From DASQTB01 sp035642095 (GTDB lineage: Bacteria; Actinomycetota; UBA4738; CALAEC01), in assembly GCA_035642095.1 (NCBI GenBank), contig DASQTB010000143.1:1-24060 (forward strand): a stretch of DNA of 24,060 nt. The letters run 5' to 3'. Shown here piece after piece: positions 13,331-21,315 of this stretch (position 1 is the stretch's first letter; every line of letters begins with the position of its first letter). The position numbers and the translations under genes were made by a program. The notes under the pieces were generated by a model that had not been told where the DNA came from, made no database searches, and saw nothing but the letters and a program-made list of their open reading frames with translations.

Positions 13331-14869
13331 CTACGGGTTGACGGTCACGGGGATGACGGCTTCGCGGGCCGAGCCGGTCCCCGCCGCGGCCCGGAACGTC
13401 GCGGTGTAGACGCCCGTCGGGCCGGGGGTTACCCGGTCCGCGCGCTTCCCGTCCCACGTGACGTCGATGGCCGTGCCGGTCCCGCCGAACCGTCGTACCG
13501 TCTCGGGCGCCTGTGTGACGGGATCGATCCAGACCACGTCGATCGTCCACGACATTTCCTGAGACAGGGCGGCCTGGAACCGCATGGTCTGGCCCTGCCA
13601 CAGCGAGATGGCCTCCGGCGTGGCCCGGGGGCTCCACAGCTTCGGAAGGCCGATCGCCTCGGCCCCCTGCCGGATCGGGCCGAGCCGCTTGAACAGGGTC
13701 GTGCCGGGACACGATGTGTAGCCGGTCTGGCGGTGGCCCGAGATGGCCGGCAGGCTCACCGTCTGGCCCTTCTGGAACTTCTGGGCTGAGCCGCCGGCCG
13801 AGGTCATCAGCGCTCTGCCGGTCGGACGGACGTGAGCCACATCGAGCCTCCATCCCAGGAGCCGCTTGTAGGCCCGGACCATCGCTCGAGGGGGCTTGGC
13901 CGAGGAGAACGTTCCCAGCGCGGCGATCCCCGTGCTTCCCGTGTTGAACCCCATCGCGTGCGCGCCGATGACCGGCTGGTCCATCCCGCCGTACCGGCCC
14001 TCGTAGATCCGTCCGAACCGGTCGATCAGGAAGTTGTAGGCGATGTCGCAGAAGTGCCGGCCCCGCACGTGATAGGCGTAGATCCCGCGGATCAGGTCGT
14101 CGGCCCGGGAGGCGGCGTATCCGTTGGCGTTGACGGTGTGATGGACGTAGGCCATCTTGACGCCGTCCTCGGCGTAATCGGGGCCGCACCGCCGGAGCCT
14201 CTCCGCGGCGCCCCACTGCTGCCGGGTGATGATCGGCGGCTGGCCGGCCGCGGCGTCGGCGGGCTGGGCGGCGAAGGGCTCACTGGCCATGCCCCAAGCC
14301 CTGGCCAGGGCGTGGGCCGCCCGGTCGAGGAACGACGGCGGCTCGGCGGTGCCGGAGGTGTTGACGAAGATGGCCCGGACGTCTGCGAGCGATTCCCTGG
14401 GAGGGAACCGAAGTCGGAACCGAAGGCATCGGGCCTCGCCCGTCCACACGGGGATCGTCCCGGCGAGCCCGTCGTCGTCGACCGCTCCGGGATCCGGTCC
14501 CTCGTCCGGGTCGGCCACCACGGGGATCGCGCGCCGCATCGCGGACGGCGAGCCCCACGCCAGCCGGGTCGGAACGGCCGCAGACCCTTCCTGGTCCCAG
14601 ACCAGGCCGACCATGGTGAACCGGATCGGTGCGCAGACCCCCGTGGTCGGGCTCCACGTCCTGGCGGCCACGTGGACGCCGCCCTCGGGGGTGCGGGCCA
14701 CGGCGGCCGTGGCGGGAAGGAGCCGGGCCTCGTCGATGTCGACCGTCCGGACCACGGTCGGCGGGGTGCCGGCGCCGACGGGAGGCGGGAGGAGGCCGAG
14801 GACGGCGCCCCCGACCAGGGACCCGGCAAGCACTCGGGCCGGCCAACGACGGATTCGATTGGAGGGCAT
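13331..14869 (-). CDS. secreted PGRP-type N-acetylmuramoyl-L-alanine amidase with C-terminal Ig-like domain
   Basis: A 512-residue exported protein. Residues 1-34 form a signal peptide (basic NRIRRWPAR, hydrophobic core, then PPVGAG). Residues about 35-200 are an unassigned beta-rich region. Residues about 212-400 form a peptidoglycan-recognition/amidase_2 domain: TRQQWGA (215-221), YVHHT with His243 or His244, YNFLIDRFGRIYEGR, SGHRQTGYTSCPGT with His379 and Cys387 as zinc ligands. All ligands are present, so it is probably an active cell-wall amidase cutting MurNAc-L-Ala. Residues about 420-512 resemble a FlgD Ig-like or cell-wall-associated beta domain (VDVTWDGKRADR, GVYTATFRA). ATG 14869 has GGAG upstream. 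Confidence 0.92.
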   Translation of the reverse strand: MPSNRIRRWPARVLAGSLVGGAVLGLLPPPVGAGTPPTVVRTVDIDEARLLPATAAVARTPEGGVHVAARTWSPTTGVCAPIRFTMVGLVWDQEGSAAVPTRLAWGSPSAMRRAIPVVADPDEGPDPGAVDDDGLAGTIPVWTGEARCLRFRLRFPPRESLADVRAIFVNTSGTAEPPSFLDRAAHALARAWGMASEPFAAQPADAAAGQPPIITRQQWGAAERLRRCGPDYAEDGVKMAYVHHTVNANGYAASRADDLIRGIYAYHVRGRHFCDIAYNFLIDRFGRIYEGRYGGMDQPVIGAHAMGFNTGSTGIAALGTFSSAKPPRAMVRAYKRLLGWRLDVAHVRPTGRALMTSAGGSAQKFQKGQTVSLPAISGHRQTGYTSCPGTTLFKRLGPIRQGAEAIGLPKLWSPRATPEAISLWQGQTMRFQAALSQEMSWTIDVVWIDPVTQAPETVRRFGGTGTAIDVTWDGKRADRVTPGPTGVYTATFRAAAGTGSAREAVIPVTVNP

Positions 14870-14945
14870 CGGTTCTCCGATTGTGAGCGCTCCCCCCGGT
14901 CCTGTCCATCGTCCGGACGCTTGAACCGCGCCGAGCCGCCACGGC

Positions 14946-14951
14946 TAGGAT
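14946..14951 (+). promoter_or_regulatory. -10 element TAGGAT of the CoA-lyase operon
   Basis: TAGGAT precedes a leader of about 24 nt with AGGAGGAC before ATG 14982. The lyase and dehydrogenase genes are translationally coupled from it. Confidence 0.5.
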
Positions 14952-14981
14952 GAGGCCCCTCAGGACCAGCAGGAGGACAGG

Positions 14982-15947
14982 ATGCTCGACCGCATGACCC
15001 GGCCCCGCCGGTCGTGCCTGTCGGTGCCCGGATCGAGCCCGAAGATGCTCTCCAAGGCCCCCGACCTCCCGGCCGACGAGGTGTTCATGGACCTGGAGGA
15101 CTCCGTGGCCCCGCTGGCCAAGGAGGCCGCTCGCGACACCGTGGTCCAGGCCCTCAAGGAAGGGGACTGGACGGGGAAGACCGTGGTCGTCCGGGTCAAC
15201 GGGGTGTACACGAAGTGGTGTGCCCACGACATCCTCCATGTGGTGGAGAACGCCGGGGAGTACGTCGACTGCGTGATGATCCCGAAGGTCGAGTCGGCTT
15301 CCGACGTGACGTTCGTCCACAACCTGATCCGGATGGCCGAGGACGAGCTGGCCCTGGAGAAGAGGATCGGGCTCGAGGTCCAGATCGAGACGGCCACGGG
15401 GTTGCGGAACGTCGACGACATCGCCGCGGCCTCGGACCGCACGGAGACGTTGATCTTCGGGCCGGCCGACATGAGCGCCTCCCTCGGTCTGCCCACCGTG
15501 ACCGCGGGCCTGCCGATGCCCGGCTACCCGGGTGATCACTGGCACCACGTCTTGTCCACGATCCTTGTGGCCGCGCGGCATGCCGGCGTGCAGGCCATCG
15601 ACGGGCCGTACCTCCTGATCAAGGACCTCGACGGGTTCCGCGACATGGCCGAGCGGGCTCGGGCCCTGGGCTTCGACGGCAAGTGGGCCGTCCATCCGGG
15701 GCAGGTCGACGTCCTCAACGAGGTGTTCACCCCGACCCAGGACGAGTTCGACAAGGCCGAGGCCATGGTCGAGGCCTATCGGCACGCCACGGAGGTCGAG
15801 CGCGTCGGCGCGGTCGTGTTCGGAAGCGAGATGATCGACGAGGCCAGCCGAAAGATGGCCGAGCAGGTGGCCGCTCGGGGTCGGGCCGCCGGGCTCGCCC
15901 CCCAGAAGACGTGGGACGACTACCGGAAGGAATGGGAGACGTCGTGA
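14982..15947 (+). CDS. CitE/HpcH-type CoA-ester lyase (malyl-CoA or citramalyl-CoA lyase-like)
   Basis: A 321-residue TIM-barrel lyase/aldolase. Signature residues: LSVPGSSPKML (13-23), MDLEDSVAP (36-44), VVRVNG with Arg71, QIETATGL with metal ligand Glu136, GPADMSAS with Asp163, and the late FDGKWAVHPGQ. Family enzymes cleave or form (S)-malyl-CoA, beta-methylmalyl-CoA or (S)-citramalyl-CoA; sequence alone does not decide. The start has an AGGAGG site 7 nt upstream. Its stop overlaps the start of the acyl-CoA dehydrogenase gene (GTGA), and a MaoC hydratase is encoded 3 kb downstream. This combination suggests branched C4/C5 dicarboxylyl-CoA metabolism. Confidence 0.9.
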   Translation: MLDRMTRPRRSCLSVPGSSPKMLSKAPDLPADEVFMDLEDSVAPLAKEAARDTVVQALKEGDWTGKTVVVRVNGVYTKWCAHDILHVVENAGEYVDCVMIPKVESASDVTFVHNLIRMAEDELALEKRIGLEVQIETATGLRNVDDIAAASDRTETLIFGPADMSASLGLPTVTAGLPMPGYPGDHWHHVLSTILVAARHAGVQAIDGPYLLIKDLDGFRDMAERARALGFDGKWAVHPGQVDVLNEVFTPTQDEFDKAEAMVEAYRHATEVERVGAVVFGSEMIDEASRKMAEQVAARGRAAGLAPQKTWDDYRKEWETS

Positions 15948-17122
15948 GCGTGGTCGAGCTCTCCGACGACCAGCGCCAGATCCAGAAGATGGTCCGCGAG
16001 TTCGTCGAGCAGGACGTCTACCCGGTGGCCGAGGAGCTCGAGGCCCGCGACGAGTTCCCGGACAAGATCGTGGAGCAGATGAAGGGGATGGGCCTGTTCG
16101 GGTTGACGATCCCGGAGGACTTCGGCGGGGCCGGCATGGACCTGATGACCTACGCCCTCGTGGTGACGGAGCTGTCCCGGGGTTGGATGTCGCTCTCCGG
16201 CGTCATCAACACCCATTTCATGGGGGCGTACCTCCTGATGAAGCACGGGACCGACGAACAGAAACGGCAGTGGCTGCCCAGGATGGCCACCGGCGAGCTC
16301 CGGGCCGCGTTGTCCATGTCGGAACCGGGGGCCGGATCGGACGTCCAGTCGATCTCCTGCAAGGCCGTCCGCGACGGTGACGACTACCTGGTCACCGGGC
16401 AGAAGATGTGGGTCACCAACGGGTTGCGAGCGGGACTGGTCGTGCTGCTGTGCAAGACGGATCCGGAGACCGACCCGCCGTACCGGGGCATCAGCATCCT
16501 GTACGTGGAGAAGGAGCCCGGAGCCGAGCGGTTCGAGGGCATCACCGTGCCTCCGAACATCGAGAAGATGGGCTACCACGGGGTGGAGACCACCGAGCTG
16601 GTCTTCGAGGACCATCGGGTTCCCGCGGCGAACCTCCTCGGCGGCGAGGAGGGTCGGGGCTTCCATCAGGTCATGGACGGGATCGAGGTGGGCCGGGTCA
16701 ACGTGTCGGCCCGGGCGGTGGGGCTGGCCACCCGGGCCTTCGAGGAGGCCATCCGGTACGCGCAGGAGCGCCGGACGTTCGGGAGGGCGATCGCCCAGCA
16801 CCAGATGATCCAGGAGAAGCTGGCCGACATGGGGACCTGGCTGGAGGCGTCACGGCTGATGATGCTCTCGGCGGCGAAGAAGAAGTCGGCGGGGGAGCGT
16901 TCCGACCTCGAGGCCGGGATGGCCAAGTACTTCTGCTCGGAGATGTGCCACAGGATCGTCACCGAAGCGCTCCGGGTGCACGGCGGGTACGGCTACTCGG
17001 CCGAGTACACGATCGAGCGGCTGTACCGGGACGCGCCGTTCCTGCTGATCGGCGAGGGGACCAGCGAGATCCAGAAGGTGATCATCGCCCGCCAGCTCCT
17101 GGACCGGCACAAGCCCAGATAG
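15944..17122 (+). CDS. acyl-CoA dehydrogenase
   Basis: A 392-residue FAD enzyme of normal length, which oxidises an acyl-CoA to the 2-enoyl-CoA. Motifs: GLTIPEDFGGAGMD (53-66), SMSEPGAGSDVQSI with the FAD/substrate loop, TGQKMWVTNG (151-160), RRTFGRAIAQHQ (276-287), RVHGGYGY, and IGEGTSEIQK with the catalytic Glu371 at the usual place before the end. GTG 15944 overlaps the upstream stop, so it is coupled to the CoA lyase and probably works on a related CoA ester. The exact chain type cannot be told. It is a single-domain protein, shorter than methylsuccinyl-CoA dehydrogenase (about 550 residues). Confidence 0.95.
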   Translation: MSVVELSDDQRQIQKMVREFVEQDVYPVAEELEARDEFPDKIVEQMKGMGLFGLTIPEDFGGAGMDLMTYALVVTELSRGWMSLSGVINTHFMGAYLLMKHGTDEQKRQWLPRMATGELRAALSMSEPGAGSDVQSISCKAVRDGDDYLVTGQKMWVTNGLRAGLVVLLCKTDPETDPPYRGISILYVEKEPGAERFEGITVPPNIEKMGYHGVETTELVFEDHRVPAANLLGGEEGRGFHQVMDGIEVGRVNVSARAVGLATRAFEEAIRYAQERRTFGRAIAQHQMIQEKLADMGTWLEASRLMMLSAAKKKSAGERSDLEAGMAKYFCSEMCHRIVTEALRVHGGYGYSAEYTIERLYRDAPFLLIGEGTSEIQKVIIARQLLDRHKPR

Positions 17123-17151
17123 GCGGCGGACGTCGGTACGACACGGCCCTC

Positions 17152-17487
17152 TCATCGGAGGTCGGGTGCGCACGTGACCAGCGCGGCGCGGATGAACGGG
17201 TCCGTGTTCACCTCGAATCCCGAGCCCGAAGGTCGAAGACCCACTCGCTCCCCGATCGGTCGGGCGGAGGCAACCGGTACCCCTCGGTCCACATGCACTC
17301 CCTGAATGTGTCGACTTCCGCACTCGGTCCTGCCTCCCAGGACGAGGTTCCCGGACAGGCGCACGTTCCGGGGGCGGCACCGGACGAAGGCCGCCTCCCG
17401 CCACGCGGGGGTAACCTCCGGCTCGGCCTCGACAGGGATCGTCCAGCCGCGCCCCCCTAGACACCGAACGCTGGCCGGAGGTTGCAT
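17152..17487 (-). CDS. probable small protein of unknown function
   Basis: An ORF of 111 residues from ATG 17487 fills a 389-bp gap that has no other gene. It contains four cysteines (Cys9, Cys37, Cys56, Cys106), short strings such as PAWREAAFVRCRPRNVRLSG, and no evident signal peptide. Codons from residue 16 on use mostly G/C in the third position, as in true genes here, although the first dozen do not. Upstream on the minus strand, TATCGG ends 7 nt before the ATG, close to TANNNT. This start lies 24 bp from the divergent MFS start. No family is recognised, and a chance frame is possible. Confidence 0.4.
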   Translation of the reverse strand: MQPPASVRCLGGRGWTIPVEAEPEVTPAWREAAFVRCRPRNVRLSGNLVLGGRTECGSRHIQGVHVDRGVPVASARPIGERVGLRPSGSGFEVNTDPFIRAALVTCAPDLR

Positions 17488-17498
17488 CGAACCGCCGA

Positions 17499-17504
17499 TA
17501 TGCT
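17499..17504 (+). promoter_or_regulatory. -10 element TATGCT, leaderless start of the MFS gene
   Basis: TATGCT ends 7 nt before ATG 17512. The same hexamer at the same distance precedes the sigma-factor gene (3800-3805). Confidence 0.55.
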
Positions 17505-17511
17505 GGACCCG

Positions 17512-18927
17512 ATGGTGTCCGAGGGTCAGGTGCGCTTCTCGCACCGGCAGATCCTGGCGATCTACTCCGGGCTCATGCTGGGCATCCTCCTGGCAGCGCT
17601 CGACCAGACCATCGTGGCCACGGCGCTTCCGACCATCGTCGGCGAGCTCGGAGGTATCGAGCATCTTTCCTGGGTCGTCACGGCGTACCTTTTGAGCTCC
17701 ACCGCATCCGTTCCCCTGTACGGAAAGATCAGCGACCTCTACGGCCGCAGGATCGTGTTCCAGTTCGCCATCGTCACGTTCCTGATCGGGTCGATCTTCG
17801 CCGGGCTGGCCCAGGACATGGTCCAGCTCGTCATCGCCCGAGGGATCCAGGGGATCGGCGGCGGGGGCCTGATGGCCATGGCCATGACGATCATCGGGGA
17901 CGTGGTCTCTCCCAGAGAACGGGGCCGGTACCAGGGCTACATCGCCTCGGTGTTCGTCTTCGCCAGCATCGTCGGGCCGCTGGTAGGAGGCTTCTTCGTC
18001 GATCACCTGACGTGGCGATGGATCTTCTACGTCAACGTCCCGGTCGGAGGGGCGGCGCTGATCGTCACGTCGATGGTGCTCCGCCTCCCGTTCCGGCGGC
18101 GGCCGCATCGGATCGACTACCTGGGTGCCGCTCTGTTGGTCGCCTCCGTGGGGTGCCTCCTCCTGGTCGCGGTCTGGGTCGGGACCACGTTCCCCTGGGA
18201 CTCGGCCCTCATCATTGGTCTGGCCGCGATCGGGATCCTCCTCGCCGCGCTGTTCCTCCAGGCGGTCCTGGGGGCGACGGCGGCCAACTCGGGCCTCCTC
18301 CTCCTCCCCCTGATGATGGGCGTGGTCACGACCGCCATTGGGTCGGGCCGGATCATCTCCCGCACCGGCCGATACCGGTGGTGGCCGGTAGGAGGGATGG
18401 CGCTGTGCACGGTGGGCATGTTCCTCCTGTCGCGAATGGATCCATCGACCAGCCGGGTGTACGCCTCGCTGTCGATGGCCGTGCTGGGACTGGGGATCGG
18501 CATGGTCATGCAGGTCCTGGTCCTGGCCATCCAGAACGCCGTCGACCACCGGGACCTGGGCGCCGCCACCTCGGCGGCGAACTTCTTCCGGTCGATCGGC
18601 GGGACGTTCGGGACCGGGGTGTTCGGGGCGATCTTCAGCGCCCGGTTGGGAGCGGTCTTGGCGGCCTCGCTGCCGGCACCGGTGTCGGGTCGGCTGGATC
18701 CCTCCTCGCTGGCCCGGGCACCGGAGGCCATCGCCCGTCTGGATCCTCCGATCCGGGAGGCCGTGGTGGGGGGGATCGCCCAGGCAGTCCACACGGTGTT
18801 CCTCGTGGCCGTGCCCCTGGCGGCGCTGGGATTCGTGATCGCCCTCACCCTCCGGGAGATCCCCCTCCGGGACACTGCCCATGTGGGCGCCGAGGCGCCC
18901 GCCAGGGCGGCAGCATCGGTAGAGTGA
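17512..18927 (+). CDS. MFS drug exporter, DHA2 (EmrB/QacA) type, apparently with internal deletion
   Basis: A 471-residue membrane protein. The N-terminal half is typical of 14-helix DHA2 transporters: ALDQTIVATALPTIVGEL (29-46), SDLYGRR (74-80), GPLVGGFFVDHLTWRWIFYV (155-174). After WRWIF and several helices, IIGLAAIGILLAALF is joined directly to LQAVLGATAANSGLLLLPLM (249-268). In relatives these are separated by a loop (ER..EPxLPLxLFR) and one membrane helix, about 45-50 residues in total. The reading frame is kept. This leaves an odd helix count and doubtful function. Start ATG 17512 is chosen for the TATGCT box 7 nt upstream; TTG 17482 would add ten residues. Substrate unknown. Confidence 0.9.
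   Translation: MVSEGQVRFSHRQILAIYSGLMLGILLAALDQTIVATALPTIVGELGGIEHLSWVVTAYLLSSTASVPLYGKISDLYGRRIVFQFAIVTFLIGSIFAGLAQDMVQLVIARGIQGIGGGGLMAMAMTIIGDVVSPRERGRYQGYIASVFVFASIVGPLVGGFFVDHLTWRWIFYVNVPVGGAALIVTSMVLRLPFRRRPHRIDYLGAALLVASVGCLLLVAVWVGTTFPWDSALIIGLAAIGILLAALFLQAVLGATAANSGLLLLPLMMGVVTTAIGSGRIISRTGRYRWWPVGGMALCTVGMFLLSRMDPSTSRVYASLSMAVLGLGIGMVMQVLVLAIQNAVDHRDLGAATSAANFFRSIGGTFGTGVFGAIFSARLGAVLAASLPAPVSGRLDPSSLARAPEAIARLDPPIREAVVGGIAQAVHTVFLVAVPLAALGFVIALTLREIPLRDTAHVGAEAPARAAASVE
18920..18925 (+). promoter_or_regulatory. -10 element TAGAGT and ribosome site of the MaoC gene
   Basis: TAGAGT overlaps the MFS stop region and is followed by GGGAGGAG (18939-18946) just before GTG 18949. The MaoC gene can thus be transcribed apart from the MFS gene. 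Confidence 0.4.
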
Positions 18928-18948
18928 CGCCGATCGGCGGGAGGAGTC

Positions 18949-19437
18949 GTGGGCGGAGCGAGGGAGTTCGGCCGGTACTACGAGGACTTCGAGGTCGGCG
19001 ATATCTACAAGCACCGGCCGGGGAAGACCATCACGGAGTCCGACGACCACCTGTTCTGCGCCATCACCTGGAACCATCACCCGCTCCACACCAACGCCCA
19101 CTACGCCGAGACCGAGACCGAGTTCAAGCGGAACGTCGTGGTGGGGAATCTGGTCTATTCCCTGGCGCTGGGGATGAGCGTACCTGACGTGTCCGGCAAG
19201 GCCATCGCTAATCTCGAGGTCGAGTCGATCCGGCACAAGGCGCCGATGTTCCACGGCGACACGCTGTATGCCGAGACCACCGTGCTCGACAGGAAGGAGT
19301 CCTCGTCGAAGCCGGATCGGGGCGTGGTCACGGTGGAAACCAGGGGCTACAACCAGGACGGGACGGAGGTCCTCTCCTTCCGGCGAAAGGTCATGGTTCC
19401 CAGGCGAGGGATCGTGGAGGAGCACGCGGGACGATAG
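18949..19437 (+). CDS. MaoC-family (hot-dog) acyl-CoA hydratase/dehydratase
   Basis: A 162-residue single hot-dog domain. It starts YYEDFEVGDIYKHRPGKTIT, the usual MaoC opening, and has TWNHHPLHTNAHYA (40-53) where (R)-specific hydratases have DxNPxH. The catalytic His47 is kept but the Asp position is Asn42 and the Asn is His44. Asn in the first position is common in mesaconyl-CoA/methylmalyl-CoA hydratase-type MaoC proteins, so a C5-dicarboxylyl-CoA substrate is plausible. It lies downstream of a CitE-like lyase and an acyl-CoA dehydrogenase, which fits. GTG 18949 has a strong GGGAGGAG site. Confidence 0.88.
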   Translation: MGGAREFGRYYEDFEVGDIYKHRPGKTITESDDHLFCAITWNHHPLHTNAHYAETETEFKRNVVVGNLVYSLALGMSVPDVSGKAIANLEVESIRHKAPMFHGDTLYAETTVLDRKESSSKPDRGVVTVETRGYNQDGTEVLSFRRKVMVPRRGIVEEHAGR

Positions 19438-19450
19438 CGGGCGGACGGTC

Positions 19451-20569
19451 CTAGCGGGCTATCCCTTTGGCCAGCCGGAACCGGGCCTCGGCCACGGTCT
19501 GACCGGCCTCCCGACGGAGCTCCAATCGTCCTCCGCCCAGCTCACACAACCGGGTGGCCACGAACAGCCCCAACCCGAGGCCGCCCCGAGGGCGCCTCAT
19601 CGACATGTCCGCCTGGACGAACGGACCGAAGAGGTTGGGGTCGGGAGAGAAGTCGCCTCGGTCACGCACCTCGATCACTCCCGTGGCGCCCGTCCGGAAG
19701 CAGCGGATGCTGACCGGCCGCCTCCCGTGGAGGACGGCGTTCGACACCAGCTCGCGGGCCACCCTTCCGACGTGGCGAGGCTGTACCCCGGCCCAGGGCT
19801 CGTTCGACATGTCGATCCGGTCCGGCGGATCCACGCCTTGCAGACCCTGGCGCACCGCCGTTTCGGGCTCACAGATGACGGCGGGCCCGGCCGGTCCCTG
19901 GCCGATCAGCTCCAGCCCCTCGATCATGCGTTCGAGATCGTCGACCCGCGCCATGGCGGCGTCGACGAGCTCCATACCGGTCTGGGGAAGGTAGTGCCCC
20001 CGGGCGAACTGGAGTGCCCCCCCGATCACGGTGAGCGGCGTTCGGAGCTCGTGGGAGAGGACCTGGAGGAATTCCTCCCGCGAGCGGGCCAGCCTCTCCG
20101 CCTCGGATCGTCGGAGTCGCTCTTCCTGGAGTAGGGTTCGCAGCTCGTCCAAGACGTGGGGAAGGACCCGTCTATCGACCAGGCTCTCCCCGGCACCCGC
20201 TCCGCGGATGGCGGTCATCACATCGTCGACGGAGGCCCCTTTGACCAGGTAGCCGATGGCGCCGGCGGCGAGCATGCCTCGGACCGAGCCCTGATCGTCG
20301 TGGGCGGTCAGGGCCAGCACTCGGACCTCGGGGAATCGGCGGGTGATCTCTCCGGTGGCCTGGACGCCGTTCCCATCCGGCATGCGCACGTCCATCAGCA
20401 CCACGTCGGGTTGGAGGACCGCCGTCTGCTGCACGGCTTCCGTACCCGAGGCGGCCTCACCGACGACATCGATGGCGTCGTCGAATCCCAGGGCCCTCCG
20501 AAGGATGGCCCGGCTCTCGTCGGCGTCGTCCACGATCAGGACGCGCACGGGTCTCGAGATGGTCGCCAT
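19451..20569 (-). CDS. receiver-histidine kinase fusion protein
   Basis: A 372-residue soluble protein with an N-terminal receiver and a C-terminal histidine kinase. Receiver (about 8-125): Asp14-Asp15, phospho-acceptor Asp60 in VVLMDVRMPDGNG, Thr88 and Lys110; the tail IRGAGAGESLVDRRVLPHVL resembles NarL-type regulators, but no helix-turn-helix follows. A coiled segment (about 140-165) leads to the dimerisation helix FLQVLSHELRTPL with His173, then ATPase motifs ELVSNAVLHG (Asn277), VRDRGDF and RGGLGLGLFVA (328-338). No membrane segment. ATG 20569 has GAGGGTG upstream; ATG 20599 would overlap the divergent glycosylase start. It may act in phosphorelay between an upstream kinase and other regulators; no partner gene is adjacent. 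Confidence 0.9.
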   Translation of the reverse strand: MATISRPVRVLIVDDADESRAILRRALGFDDAIDVVGEAASGTEAVQQTAVLQPDVVLMDVRMPDGNGVQATGEITRRFPEVRVLALTAHDDQGSVRGMLAAGAIGYLVKGASVDDVMTAIRGAGAGESLVDRRVLPHVLDELRTLLQEERLRRSEAERLARSREEFLQVLSHELRTPLTVIGGALQFARGHYLPQTGMELVDAAMARVDDLERMIEGLELIGQGPAGPAVICEPETAVRQGLQGVDPPDRIDMSNEPWAGVQPRHVGRVARELVSNAVLHGRRPVSIRCFRTGATGVIEVRDRGDFSPDPNLFGPFVQADMSMRRPRGGLGLGLFVATRLCELGGGRLELRREAGQTVAEARFRLAKGIAR

Positions 20570-20579
20570 GGGCACCCTC

Positions 20580-20597
20580 GAGGACAATCGAGTCCTC
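20580..20597. promoter_or_regulatory. inverted repeat GAGGAC-N6-GTCCTC between divergent genes
   Basis: Perfect 6-bp arms at 20580-20585 and 20592-20597 lie in the 28-bp gap between the kinase gene and the glycosylase ATG. It could be a regulator site for either gene. No clear TANNNT box is placed for the glycosylase. Confidence 0.3.
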
Positions 20598-21290
20598 ATG
20601 AGTGATGGTCGGTCACTCGCTCGGCTGACTGAAGAGATCGTAGCGTGTCGCCGGTGCCCCCGGCTGGTGGCGTGGCGTGAGGAAGCCGCCCGGACCCCTC
20701 CTTCCCGATTCGAGGGCCAAACGTACTGGGCCAGGCCGGTGCCGGGCTTCGGAGACCCGCGGGCCGAGGTGTTGGTGGTGGGGCTGGCCCCGGCGGCGCA
20801 CGGCGGGAATCGCACCGGACGGATCTTCACCGGAGACCGCTCCGGGGACTGGCTGTTCGCGTCACTCCACCGGACCGGATTCGCCAACCAGCCGACATCG
20901 GTCGACCGGGATGACGGGCTGGTGCTAAGCGGTGCCTACATCGCGGCGGTCAACCGGTGTTGCCCGCCGGGCAACCGTCCGACGCCGGAGGAGCGGGACA
21001 CGTGCCTGCCGTACCTGGCCCGGGAGCTGGAGCTGCTCGACAAGGTTCGGGCGATCGTGGCTCTGGGGTCGTTCGCCTGGGACGGGGCGCTCCGGGCGAT
21101 CGCCGCGCTCGGCCACCCGGCGCCGCGGCCGAGGCCGCAGTTCGGCCACGGCGCCGAGGCAGAGGTCGGACCCTACGTCATCCTCGGCTCCTACCATCCC
21201 AGCCAGCAGAACACCTTCACCGGGGTCCTCACCGAGGGCATGCTCGACGCGATCTTCGAGCGAGGCCGGTCGGTGAGCCGGCAGCCGTAA
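20598..21290 (+). CDS. uracil-DNA glycosylase, family 5 (UdgB-like)
   Basis: A 230-residue iron-sulfur glycosylase that removes uracil and other deaminated bases from DNA. Cluster ligands fit Cys17-x2-Cys20 (CRRC) with Cys122 and Cys136. Motif A is GLAPAAHGGNRTGRIFTGD (62-80), the family 5 form lacking the polar residue of family 4, and motif C is GSYHPSQQN (197-205). Length matches known UdgB proteins. ATG 20598 is the natural start, giving MSDGRSLARLTEEI. It complements endonuclease III, encoded 13 kb away, in base-excision repair; the phylum usually has several uracil glycosylases. Confidence 0.93.
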   Translation: MSDGRSLARLTEEIVACRRCPRLVAWREEAARTPPSRFEGQTYWARPVPGFGDPRAEVLVVGLAPAAHGGNRTGRIFTGDRSGDWLFASLHRTGFANQPTSVDRDDGLVLSGAYIAAVNRCCPPGNRPTPEERDTCLPYLARELELLDKVRAIVALGSFAWDGALRAIAALGHPAPRPRPQFGHGAEAEVGPYVILGSYHPSQQNTFTGVLTEGMLDAIFERGRSVSRQP

Positions 21291-21303
21291 CGCTGTTCGG
21301 TCG

Positions 21304-21309
21304 TATCCT
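21304..21309 (+). promoter_or_regulatory. -10 element TATCCT, leaderless start of the ABC exporter gene
   Basis: TATCCT ends 6 nt before GTG 21316; no ribosome site is present. It lies within 20 bp of the preceding stop, so the exporter has its own promoter. Confidence 0.5.
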
Positions 21310-21315
21310 GGCTTC

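Noticed and set aside
14280..15785. 501-codon minus-strand frame
   Set aside because: It overlaps the amidase in another frame and is antisense to the CoA lyase, both of which have full family motifs.
17200..17240. CTCGAATCCCGAG string resembling a tRNA T-arm
   Set aside because: No GTTCGA loop, acceptor stem or anticodon arm could be built around it.
17488..19425. Minus-strand frame of over 600 codons continuing upstream of 17487
   Set aside because: It lies antisense to the clear MFS and MaoC genes and is His/Asp/Arg-rich shadow sequence; only the part below 17487 could be real.
20570..20887. Longer N-terminus for the receiver-kinase protein
   Set aside because: It would run antisense through the start of the uracil-DNA glycosylase gene; the receiver domain begins naturally after 20569.
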